Source: Pyronema omphalodes (Eukaryota > Ascomycota > Pezizomycetes > Pezizales > Pyronemataceae). Taken from it: DNA of 64,000 nt. Under the pieces are notes generated by a model. That model did no database searches. It saw nothing but the letters and a program-made list of their open reading frames with translations, and had not been told where the DNA came from. The stretch is taken from the NCBI GenBank assembly GCA_024516155.1, contig JAJJXM010000005.1:620001-684000 (forward strand). The letters run 5' to 3'. Of the stretch, positions 1 through 10,332 are shown piece by piece. Within the stretch, counting starts at the first letter, position 1; every line of letters starts with the position of its first letter. The position numbers and the translations under genes were made by a program.

Positions 1-13
1 GGGAAAAAAGAAA

Positions 14-97
14 CTCCTCGGCGGGGAATTGAACCCCGGTCTCCCGCGAACTATCAGTAGTGACAGGCGGAAATACTAACCACTATACTACCGAGGA
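14..97 (-). tRNA. tRNA-Asp (GTC) with a 12-nt intron
   Basis: The minus strand gives a full cloverleaf. The acceptor stem TCCTCGG pairs with CCGAGGA and is followed by discriminator G; the T-arm box B reads GGTTCAATTCC. The anticodon loop is CTGTCAC with GTC as anticodon, inside a TCCGC/GCGGG stem. About 12 nt (around positions 48-60) interrupt the loop just 3' of the anticodon, the canonical place for a nuclear tRNA intron. The mature length is 72 nt. The match to the eukaryotic tRNA-Asp consensus is near complete. Confidence 0.95.
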
Positions 98-1172
98 TTA
101 TATTTTGTAGTAATGTTTATAATATATAGAGCTTTTTTTAGCTGCGTGCAATACATCACAAAATGCCTTTTTTTCTTCTGCTTCAATGTCAGTATTTTAT
201 CTGTATCTCAATTATTACAGGTTTTTTTCCCTTTCAACGTTGGCCGTATGGATCAAAACGAGGAGTTGATGTAGGGTCAATGGTATTTTTGCAATCACCA
301 CCCTTTGAGAAACGAGAACATACATGTGGTGAATTGTAACGAAACCCTGCAAGTTATAGATAATGAAGAAAATATTCTAATATCTATAGGCAATAATAAT
401 AAAAGTAACGGCTGTGATATAAGCTTTCGTCACACAGAACCATTATATATTTGATCTATAATACACATTGAGTGTTATCAACCATCACAATAGTTACATC
501 ATAGACAACAGTCATCTTATAGCTTGACGTCTCATTAGTGTACTTAGAACAATAACTCGCATACGCTCAATTAGTTTTCTCGGCATGTTAGTGTTGGTTA
601 CATTTCCAAAAATCGAACGCAAATTTTGTATTTTGTGATGGCTGTCAACATAATTGCGTGAATGGATATTTTTCATTATTTTTGTTGAAGGTCGCCTAGA
701 GTCCAGGTGTCTTGGCCGCACTTAGGGCTTACGTGGATGGCACGTGGAGGTGGAGTTTCCACATTGGGTATATCTCCCTCTGTAGATGCGTAGAGCTAGA
801 TCACCATCGTTCTCTATGAATACACTGCTTCACCTCCACCTTTCTCTCACGTTCCCATTGAACAATTTTATCAATCATCGCCCCTCAAAGAGAAGTTGAA
901 AACATCTTCTTCCTGCTGGTAATTCATTGCCTTTACGGAATTCAAATTGATTAAGGTGCGTGCCTTGCAAGTTATCAGAAATACAATGGTATTGATGGTC
1001 TTTAATACTAGTTGTGGAGTAACTCGGCTGGAGGTCCATATAGTGACCGTATGCTCTGGTGTTTATTTCTACGTCCAAACGACGGAGTTTAAAAGGTCGG
1101 GAGGATGAGGATGATATCACATCAAAGTCACTATTGTAGCAAGTATATCCTCTTCAAAAGAAACGGCAAAAA
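98..1172. other. Intergenic, AT-rich, no gene recognised
   Basis: Short frames occur on the minus strand (512-721, 875-1120), but neither resembles a known protein nor shows intron structure. No repeat was recognised. I treat it as non-coding spacer between two tRNA genes. Confidence 0.5.
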
Positions 1173-1253
1173 TGATCCATACAGGGGTCGAACCTGTGAC
1201 CTTGGCGTTAACTAATATTAGCACCACGCTCTAACCAACTGAGCTAATAGACC
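1173..1253 (-). tRNA. tRNA-Ile (AAT) with a 7-nt intron
   Basis: The minus strand reads acceptor GGTCTAT paired with ATGGATC plus discriminator A. Box A is TAGCTCAGTTGG and box B is GGTTCGACCCC. The anticodon stem TGGTG/CGCCA holds loop CTAATA-A with anticodon AAT. Seven extra bases (TTAGTTA) follow position 37, a normal intron position. The mature tRNA is 74 nt. Confidence 0.92.
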
Positions 1254-2608
1254 GGTTGATGGCATGTGATTCAACATACTCAATATAAGCCATTATTAAT
1301 GCTTTCGGCCGGCAGGAGAAACCACAACGGGAATTGGGGGTTAAATTCTGGCTCCAAAGTGTTGTGAGGGATTTCAGATTACCTGAAGGACTGGTTATGT
1401 CTGAGGGTTATCGGAATTCTGTATTATCTGTACCAGCGGGTTGCAAGAGAAGGAGTTATATTAATGAACAAGGGAATAAATGAGAAACATGTCTCGAAGA
1501 TAGGAGATGGAGCAGAAAAGAGGACAAAAAAAGAAGAAAAGGTCAGCTGACTGCTCATTTCATGAGTTTGCGATACTAGTCCCAAAAAGGCCGAATGATT
1601 CCGCAGTTAATAAGGATCATCACGAAACACTCGGAACTAAGCATGTAATTTTTTGACTCAGGAAGCCATGGGGCGACAGTCTCGGCTATTGGGATCGTAA
1701 AGTTCAACATGGCCAGCCCGGGTTAATTATCGAATGTGGAAGTCCTCGGCTATAGGTACACTCCGCGGCAGTTGCGCTGGCATCCAATACTCGTGTATTT
1801 TTCAGCCACAGCCTAAAATGTGCAAGATGATTACCCTAAGCCCTGAAATATGGCTTAACAGATTCGCTATCATGACAAGGGTATTTATAATTGACCGCTA
1901 GACGTAGTCCTAAGTCATTTTGGCAGCATTTTACTTGACATTGTGGATATTTCACAGAGAAAGCAGTTATCGTGACACGGGCACACAAAACCGATACACG
2001 CGTTCTGTAGCCAGTTCTGACCATGTATGATGATACATTCACCTTGCTTTATGCTGGCGTAAATACCCGGGGAAAAAATCTGAATTTGTAAGCAGTTTTG
2101 CATATTCAAAGGGTCACATGCCCAGTGACATTACGTTAGTGCTTATAAATATGGGCTTTCGGCGATGGTATATACAATGAGGTAAGTTGAAGTTGCGCCG
2201 CAAGTCTTACAGACAACCCATTTGAGTACTGTGCATGATTTTGCATGAGTGCACTAATAGTCGAGGGTACTTGGATCATCAAGATGAACGCCGAAATCGT
2301 AAGAAATTGGTAGAGAAAACCATGTCGTTCAGACCAATATTGAAGCAATGGGATCGAATATTAGCAAGATATTCGGCGTTCTTGACTTTAGATGGTGTTA
2401 TCACTGAATGTAAAATTAACACATTGCACTGTGCTCCCCAAAAAATGTAGCAAGTTAAGCTTTCGTATGTACCCGGAAAGCTAGACGCCAAAGCTTATTT
2501 GGTAGAAGTTTGACGCTACAAATGGCGTCACCGGTTAATAAAATACTGTACTTCATGCTTCTCCTCCCTTTGGTACAGTATTGTATACTGAACCAACTTG
2601 GTATCAAT
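1254..2608. other. Intergenic, no gene recognised
   Basis: It contains only short overlapping frames on both strands, none recognisable. The last ~100 bases before 2609 are probably the 3' UTR of the minus-strand dehydratase gene. Confidence 0.45.
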
Positions 2609-3604
2609 TTATACAACCTCCGCTGTTCCCCTAACCGCAAAGCCTCCCTCTGGTGTCTCACACCACAATTCCACCTTATCGTCTCCCTTCCATCTTCCAG
2701 CAATCTTGTACGTCTCTCCTACAAACAATGGCGCCAAGCACCTGTACTCAAAGCTCTTAATCTTCTTCGCACCCGCCAATTCTCTTTCCAGCAATCCCAT
2801 TAACATTGCCACCGCCAAAGGCCCGTGACAAAGCAATCCCCTGTACCCTTCCTTATCCCTCGAAAATTCCTTATCCAAATGAATCTTGTGGGCATTCCAA
2901 GTCAACGCCGAGAACCTGAACAATAAATGTTCCGTAGTCTGAAAAGTCTCTCCGAAATCCGCTACCTCCTTCACCGGTAGCTGCCTAACCGCCTGCTGGT
3001 GTGGTCCCGTGGGGAAGAAAACCAACGTACGCATCTCGACGAGTGATGGCTTCTCCGACTCCTGTCCCTGGACTCCCTGTACCCACGGCCCACGACGGAA
3101 CATCGCACGCTCAAAGCTGCAAAACAGCTTGTCGCCGCGGATCTTGACATCCTCAACACGCTCCTTTAGCACGGCCTCATCACCAATAAGTAGAGGGTTG
3201 GAGATGTCGAAGTCTAGACGGCCACCAGCCCACATACGGCGTGTCCATGGCTCTCCTGGGCTCTGCTCGAGATCACTACCGTCAGGAAGAAGGAGAGACT
3301 CTGGAAGCTGAGGCGGGAAGTAGATAAGGTGGTGTCCGGCGGGGATAGGGCCAGAGGTACGAGGAGAGGAACGTGGGATATCGGTTTTAAGGTAGGGACT
3401 TAGGGTGAGACTGAGGAGGTGTGATTGCTGAGGCGAGAGCCAGTCAGGAATATGGGGAAGTTGGCGGGTAAGGAGTGTATTGGCGGCTGCTGTGCATTGT
3501 TCCGGGGTGACGGAAGAAGAAGTGGTAAAGCGAGGGACTGAGGTAGAAAGGCACCGGACTGGGATGCGAGGAAGGGCGCGTGGAAGCGCGCGGAGTAACG
3601 ACAT
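2609..3604 (-). CDS. HTD2: Mitochondrial (3R)-hydroxyacyl-thioester dehydratase (HTD2-like hotdog protein)
   Basis: A single-exon gene of 331 residues. Proteins of this family dehydrate 3-hydroxyacyl-ACP in mitochondrial type II fatty-acid synthesis, the pathway that supplies the lipoate precursor. The N-terminus (about 30 residues rich in Arg, Ser and Leu, no acidic residues) looks like a mitochondrial presequence. The C-terminal third carries the hotdog/MaoC hallmark ALTWNAHKIHLD followed by EGYRGLLCHGPL, around residues 232-262. The Asn and His of the first motif occupy the expected catalytic region. The chosen ATG starts directly at the presequence, and stop TAA is at 2609-2611. Related fungal proteins are also annotated as mesaconyl-CoA hydratase-like, so the exact substrate is inferred from the family. 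Confidence 0.85.
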   Translation of the reverse strand: MSLLRALPRALPRIPVRCLSTSVPRFTTSSSVTPEQCTAAANTLLTRQLPHIPDWLSPQQSHLLSLTLSPYLKTDIPRSSPRTSGPIPAGHHLIYFPPQLPESLLLPDGSDLEQSPGEPWTRRMWAGGRLDFDISNPLLIGDEAVLKERVEDVKIRGDKLFCSFERAMFRRGPWVQGVQGQESEKPSLVEMRTLVFFPTGPHQQAVRQLPVKEVADFGETFQTTEHLLFRFSALTWNAHKIHLDKEFSRDKEGYRGLLCHGPLAVAMLMGLLERELAGAKKIKSFEYRCLAPLFVGETYKIAGRWKGDDKVELWCETPEGGFAVRGTAEVV

Positions 3605-4164
3605 GACGGGTCCGGGCAGATTGCGGTGGGGATTCGGCTGACGTCACGCGTCGATGGGCGCAGATTGAGGTGAGTTGAGATGCTGATATAGCTGCTCAGT
3701 CGTAGGGAATAGCGGATATGTTCGGTACGATCATTGCGGGGTGCGGTTGTGGGGTATGGTGGTTAGTAGCCTGTACTTTACGCGTGATGTATCATGGGTA
3801 CGCGATGCAAGTACATATCGGAACTTGAATCGCGGGTGGAATTCCGCGGCTGCATACATATCACGATAAAATATCCATGTTATCCGCTTCAGGCCTGGGC
3901 GTTTCGCCTGGTTAAAGACGGCTTAAAAGCAAATAACTTTCTTCGGGAGATTTACTTTCTGTATTTCGATAAATAAACAATTAAATATTACAATCTACTA
4001 GTGAGCTCAATGCATCCTGACTGGTCCTCCAATAATCGACAAGATAGTAAAAACAGGCTATAGAGAACATCACAGGTATGAAAAAAAGCATTATTACAGT
4101 CCATGCCTCCGTCTAAGAATCGACCCTCCTTAAACGTGTAGTTGTACTCTGTTGTACAAGTTGC
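3605..4164. other. Intergenic between HTD2 and the orphan gene
   Basis: The first part is presumably the promoter of the minus-strand HTD2 gene. A 60-codon plus-strand frame at 3794-3976 has no recognisable features. Confidence 0.4.
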
Positions 4165-4873
4165 CTATATCCGTTTTGATAAGATGCACAGGGCATTAAT
4201 GACGTACTTCAGGTTATAAATAACGAGATCCAGGTGGTCGAGGTCGACATCGCTGCAGTACGCTTCATCACCTTCATGCTTTTCGTCTTTGTCAGGGACT
4301 GGAATTCGAGTGAGGGCTTCATCAACTGCATCAGTAATCGCTTCGTATGCAGCCTTCGCTTCACCTCGGATCTGATCCGCCCTTTCTGCAGGTGTATTCT
4401 TATCAATCTGTTCAGAATCTGCCTCCATGCCCTCTTCCCACACTAAAATTTGTCAACTTCTGCACTAGTCACAAATCTCAAGAAAAAGCGAGTTTCTTAC
4501 AAAATCCCCAGCCGTACGCATCAGCTTCCATATCTAATGCCATGATGATAAATCTATGGAATAGATAGTATACCCGTCTTTTGTTTTCGGCTGATAAGTC
4601 ACGCCATTGACACTCGTGGTTGAAATTGATGGTATTGATATCACATCCGTTTCTGGGTTCAACCATTTCAAGGAAACTGTCTGATACGCCATGGCGTACA
4701 AACTTGACGATTGATTGTAATAGAGGACCCATGTCTCCCGGATCTTGTTGACTGGAAGCGGACGCTGACTGATTTGCAGAGTTGGTGTTCATTTTTATTG
4801 CTTGATGATTTCGTGATGTTGATAGTGGAGAGGAAGTTTCTAGAATTAACATTAACTCGCTGCATTTTATCAT
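4165..4873 (-). CDS. Hypothetical protein, two exons
   Basis: Two minus-strand frames join cleanly across one intron: exon 1 4873-4501, intron 4500-4443 (58 nt, donor GTAAGA, acceptor TTTTAG), exon 2 4442-4165. The join keeps the frame (phase 1) and gives 216 residues. A second Met at codon 28 (position 4792) may be the true start, giving 189 residues, because the stretch after it begins a Ser/Gln/Asn-rich tail typical of a free N-terminus. The middle has a hydrophobic/aromatic block (YYLFHRFIIMAL), and the C-terminal half is acidic and helical (EAKAAYEAITDAVDEAL). I do not recognise a family. There is no signal peptide and no clear membrane span. The surrounding DNA is AT-rich and gene-poor, where lineage-specific genes often sit. 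Confidence 0.6.
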
Positions 4874-7800
4874 TGGACGACTATGGGGGGATTAACTCAA
4901 GATGATTGGTGGTTATAAAGAAAGGCTGACAAGCGGGACGGAAAACAATATTGTCTGAAGAGAACAAAGAAGAGATAAGGTGAGGAAATATGGATGAAAG
5001 GTTTTTAACAAAGTTGTTTGTAAATTCAACATTGAATGAAGGTCCATTGGACCTCATGGAACACTTACTGCCCCATAGCAAGTGCTAGTCGACCCCTAAA
5101 ATCTTTGAAGTTGTGCCGCCCAATCAAAGGGGGGTTTCTCAATTTTCCAAAAGAATCTTCTATTTTTTTATACAATAGAAAAGGGTCATAACCGTCAAAA
5201 GTAAGTATTGAACTGCATCATTCGAAACGACGGTCGTTACCTACTGCGCACTGCGCATAAGCTGCTACATGAGCCACTAGTTGCGGCACACTACATGTGA
5301 TGATTGGAAGTATGCATCAGCGATCTCCCCTCAATATCAGCCTTGTTTCGGCACGGAAAAATTAAACGGACATTAATACAAGTGACACAAGACAATAAAC
5401 ATGTTCCTCCGTAAAACCCAAATCACAGCGTAATATTTTGGCTTCTGTAATCCAACTCAAGTGCATCCTTCATTTCGAGTATCCCCAGTGGCCCAGTGCG
5501 ACCCCAACTGACAAACGAAAAATAATTAACAAACAACGACTCGACAGCTCAACAAAGGAAACTGCACTGCGTCAGAGACCGGATTCCAGCACCTAAAACA
5601 TTCATCTTAAATAAGCGGGCTAAACCTTCCCTCATCCATGAATTTCTCATTGGACGTCAATCAGACTAAGCTTCGGGAGTCAACTCTGAAACAATGGTTG
5701 GGATGGAGGATAACCTTTACATTGGTTGTGAGGATTTCGTATTCTGAGGGTTGACGAGAACTACCATATTGACATTCAAATCCTGCAACTTTATTACTAG
5801 AGGAACAATGCGCTTCCTACCATCCCAATGCAGATGTGACCAAAGGCATCGATCCTTATCTTTGGGATGCATCTGAGGTATTTCCTACTTGACACTCTCA
5901 ACGATTCTAGCATTGATTAATAAACGTTATGATCATAATTGTTCAACATGGAAGTTGCCACATTATTTGTTCGACATTTTATCTCACGATACTTCATTAT
6001 ATCCATCATCGACAAAGCAACAGCGGCGACAAGGCGCTGAGCTCCATTCATGGAGTATTGGCCATTATTCATCTTGTAGTAATCTTTTTTGTGTATAAGA
6101 TACAATGGAAAAAGAATCCAGTGACACCTTGTAATAGCGTTGGGCTGAGTTCGAGTTGCTTTACAGAGTTGGTACTTGAAAAACGCTTGGATCAAGATGA
6201 AGCCTTCAACAGCGTAGGTTAGATAAAGGAGCACAAAGAGCAATCATCCGTCTCAAGGGTTAGGTGCACAAACCCCATCTCTTCCGATGCGACGGAAAGC
6301 TGCATTCTATCGATCAGGGCACACTATACACTGCAACCAAACGGGCTATGCATTGTACCGTTTATGCCCTTTCTGTTAAGTGTTTAAACTCTCGTACCCG
6401 TGAGGTAAAAAACGTGTGTGGATCATGGTGTCAAACGCAAGATGATAAGCGATTATGCATGATTATTACTGAACTTGCGCTAGACTGAAGTATTAAACCG
6501 AAGCTATGGCCCTGTGGTGGGATTTTGAAACGGTGGAATAAAATGGAGGCTAATTCGCACAAGGAGAATGGTTTTGTTAAGTATGATATCTGCAGTACGG
6601 AGTAAAATAACCATCTCTCTGCATATATGAACAGTCAATACATGTTCTTTCTTTATTTTCTCTTTGCCTTTATTCTCTTCGTATCACGATTGGGATTTTG
6701 ATGGTCATATATTATCACTCGTGCACCTACCGCACTTTTTCCCCTTCTTCTGCTCAGCAATGATTTATTCCATGAAACCCTCAGCTATTCCCAAATCTCT
6801 CTCCGCTCTTACTCTTTCATATCATTTCTTGTTCAATACATGAATCTCTTCACAGACAACAGATCATTGTGTGACAGACTACACGGAACCACAGTGTCTC
6901 AGGCGAACTGGCTTCCGTTTGATATAATAAGACTGCAATTCAGTTTAATAGGGTCCTAAAGATGCAAAGTTCTGAGTATCATACTATAATAACACGGAAC
7001 ACCCTCGTAAGTCGTAACAAGCAGGTTGTAGCATGCGTAGTGCGGAACTATTCAGTATTATACTGAAAGAAAAGAAATCCAGTGGAACAAAGAATCACTG
7101 TTCATAAATATATCAAGAAACTTCACTGAGAACATACATCATAGTTCAACCTAATGTTATCAGCTTCGATACTCGCTATATATGGAGCTTTTACAGCCTC
7201 GTTTGCTCCTATCTCTCAATCCCTCTTCTGTTCGGTAATTATAATACTTGTTAAGTGTCTGCCAGTGGCTGGAAAACGTGATCTGAAAAGTGCGCCAAAA
7301 ATTATTAGTGTTCTACCAATTCAAAATAAACGATGAAAACTGTTTCTTTCACCCCCAAAGCATCATTACTACACTTCCACAGCCGCAGGTGCCACAGTCA
7401 CAGTGCCTCTCGAGTGATTCAGAATGATTGGTACAATGTTGACCGACTATGATGGAGCTAATCCTTTATGTAAGCGTCGCCTAAACTGCTTGCCATTGAT
7501 CCTCTACAGATCTTTGAGTTTTTGCCAAGTCTGTCTTGACCCCTTCTTGATAAAAAGGTAATAGCATCTTTTTGCTATTATGTATATAGTAAAGATATTA
7601 AGCACTGTGAGACATTGCTCCAGCCTTCGATGTAGATTGAAGGCTCTTTAAGCGGTTTGGCCTTTGGGAGACAATTATTCCAGAATAATAATAGCCATTA
7701 TTCAAATTTCGAAGCTTCGAGTTTCACTGCACATACTTTCCTTATATATATCACATGGTTCCTTCCTTGGTTCAGCTAATTTTACAACCAAGAGACTGGG

Positions 7801-9260
7801 TAACTAACAGGTAGCAGGTGGTAGGCACAGTTAGGGCTCATGGGGGAACAGTGCACTAAATATCTATTATCTTCACATAAAACCTCCGTTCAGGTGATGT
7901 AAAGAAGACAATGCTATCCGAATAATATTTAATGATTAGTGAACTCAGCTGCATAGACCGTTACTTTGTTGCACGTCTGAGTTTATTGACGATCGACTAT
8001 ACTCGCGAACACCGCATCACACTACAGTACACCATGCTGTAACTAGAGAAAGCTTATCGCTTGGGGCTCATCACTTGGGGCTCATCTCTCATCTCTCATC
8101 TCATCTCTCGCTGTCCCAGCTCGGGCCCCGTGACGTGTGTATATCTGCATATCATTTTTCTTCTATACATTAGCTGGATTCAGTGATGAACAGCTACATC
8201 ATCCAGGCTAATAAAAAATTTACGGTGCACAGTATGATATATGATATATCATGTATCATGTAACCAAATTTCGTATAAAAACAGAAGAAATTCCATGAAC
8301 CTTTGCATCACATCGTCTTCTTACAGGTGAATTCAATTTATCGGTTAATTTGCGTTTTTTTGCTTGTTTATCGGTTTATCTGTTTATCGGTCTATTTATT
8401 CGTCCGTTCACATTCCGCACTATATCGGAAATTAAATACTGTCCGATATAATTATCGCGACTTGATATTTCTCCTTATAACTTATCAAGCAACTCCCTAT
8501 CAACATCACAAACTCCCTATCACTATCACGTACCTCCCTATCAAGTCCCTCCGCTACACAGACATTTTCTGTAGGTTAGGTTTATAGATTATGGATAAAG
8601 CCACGGGTATATCACGGCTATTCATGCCATCATATCTAGCGCTTAGACCTTGGGGGCTTGATCATGATTACCGTAGTTTCGAATTGAGCTCAGCCGAATT
8701 GAGTCAATGGGATGTGTGCGCTTAGACCTTGTGGGTTGTTTGTTTCCCGGTAAAGGGGAGAAATGTGAAGCAGCGTGAAGGAAAGGTAGGGAAAGGTAGC
8801 TAAAGGTAGCCAAAGGTAGGCAAGGGGAAGCAAAGGAAATCACAGAGACTCACAGATACTTCACAAGGAACCCGTTGAAATCACAGCTCAAGAAGTTAGA
8901 ACCGAAGAAAATTCCAACCTATATCCAAACCGCCACCGCCACCGCTAAATTAGATTTAGATTTATCTATTCATATATCTATCTATTCATTCATCTATCTA
9001 TCTATATTCCCTCCAGTGGCTGAACAACTATACAAAGTTAGGTACATAACTAACCCAAACGCACTTGAAAGTTAAAACATTTCACCATGGTTTCTTTACT
9101 ATTTTCACCAAGGCCGTCTAATTCGAGTCTTGATGTAGGATAGCGTGGAATCATGCGTGTATTTTCTGATTTTATGATTTGATATGTAGTAAGATGTACC
9201 TATTTACCATCTTCTCTCGGCTACGTCACATGGCGATACTATAGATAGATGCACTGAATA
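4874..9260. other. Gene-poor AT-rich region
   Basis: About 4.4 kb with only short frames of under 110 codons on both strands. Two overlapping small frames near 5.9-6.5 kb have some amino-acid complexity: a minus frame at 5917-6243 with a hydrophobic start, and a plus frame at 6264-6488 with four Cys. Neither has a convincing gene structure. Around 8.30-8.60 kb and 8.94-9.02 kb there is simple TATC/TTTATC-like repetition. Confidence 0.5.
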
Positions 9261-9354
9261 CCCTAGAAACTTAGAACCCTAGAAACTTAGAACCCTAGAA
9301 ACTTAGAACCCTAGAAACTTAGAACCCCAAAACCCTAAAACCCTAAAACCCTAG
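9261..9354. repeat. Interstitial telomere-like tandem repeat
   Basis: Four copies of the 16-mer CCCTAGAAACTTAGAA are followed by CCCTAAAA-type units. The units look like degenerate CCCTAA telomere repeats expanded with a spacer. No gene lies inside. Confidence 0.85.
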
Positions 9355-9648
9355 ATACTCTACATACCCTAGATACAAATCCCAAAGCCCAAAGTCGACA
9401 CCACCAACAATACCGACACCATCCAACAAAGCAAGACACATGCCACCCTTCATATACCCATAAACCGGTTATCATAGGCCCTATAAATCTCAACTTCCCT
9501 AACCTCTCCACCTTCACCAGTTGCGGCAAAAAATATATAATATTTCCCCGATTACCTGGTATTATCTACGACTTTCATAGGCCGTGGATTTATTATTTAT
9601 TGAGGTATCTACTATAGATCTATTCTAGACTGTGGGTTATAATAATGT

Positions 9649-9855
9649 GATAAACAGATAAACAGATAAACAGATAAACAGATAAACAGATAAACAGATA
9701 AACAGATAAACAGATAAACAGATAAACAGATAAACAGATAAACAGATAAACAGATAAACAGATAAACAGATAAACAGATAAACAGATAAACAGATAAACA
9801 GATAAACAGATAAACAGATAAACAGATAAACAGATAAACAGATAAACAGATAAAT
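9649..9855. repeat. Tandem array (GATAAACA)n, ~26 copies
   Basis: An 8-bp unit repeats without visible variation over about 207 bp. It produces a spurious open frame on the minus strand (repeating SVYLFICL) because the unit contains no stop in that strand. There are no spacers, so it is not CRISPR-like. Confidence 0.97.
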
Positions 9856-10260
9856 AGCTATCCTTTCTCACAGTACATACAGTTAGAAAACACATAAATC
9901 CAAGTGACTAGGTAGGATATAGGTACTACTTACGAGTATTTTTATATGCTGCAGCTAGAGAAACTTGGATTGTTGTGTTGCTGGTAATATTATTGATTTG
10001 TTTATATGCGCTATATATACTTCCACTTTTTTCGTTTGTTACTGTTGGTTTCATGGCTTTGGTGGAGGGATATAGGTGGATGGATTTGTATCTGTAGCTG
10101 GAGCTGTGGTTTATGGGTTGGTTGTTGGTTGTAACCGCGGCTTGGGGTGTAGGCTGTGATGATTGTGGAATTTGCGGTGATTAATTCGTGGTTCATGGCT
10201 GACTATGTACCGCTCGCTAAACATATTATTTCTATTAAGTAGCCAGCGCTATCATCAAAG
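9856..10260. other. Spacer between the satellite array and tRNA-Thr
   Basis: Simple sequence with TGTAG/GGTT-rich stretches. No gene recognised. Confidence 0.4.
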
Positions 10261-10332
10261 GCTCCGGTGGCTTAGGGGTAAAGCGCGACACTAGTAATGT
10301 CGAGATCCGCGGTTCAAATCCGCGTCGGAGCT
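10261..10332 (+). tRNA. tRNA-Thr (AGT)
   Basis: A 72-nt intronless cloverleaf. Acceptor GCTCCGG pairs with TCGGAGC, and discriminator T follows. Box A is TGGCTTAGGGG and box B is GGTTCAAATCC. Anticodon stem CGACA/TGTCG encloses loop CTAGTAA with anticodon AGT. A T-rich run directly downstream (TTTCTTTTTTGTTTT) can serve as the RNA polymerase III terminator. Confidence 0.95.

Noticed and set aside
5889..6488. Small possible secreted protein(s) on either strand (hydrophobic N-terminus at 6243 minus; Cys-containing frame at 6264 plus)
   Set aside because: No consistent splice structure, overlapping frames on both strands, and no recognisable family; too weak to annotate.
9649..9855. CRISPR-like array
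   Set aside because: Units are 8 bp and directly contiguous with no spacers, and the genome is eukaryotic.
9620..9895. 91-codon minus ORF across the (GATAAACA)n array
   Set aside because: Periodic SVYLFICL peptide produced by the repeat; no promoter, intron or homology.
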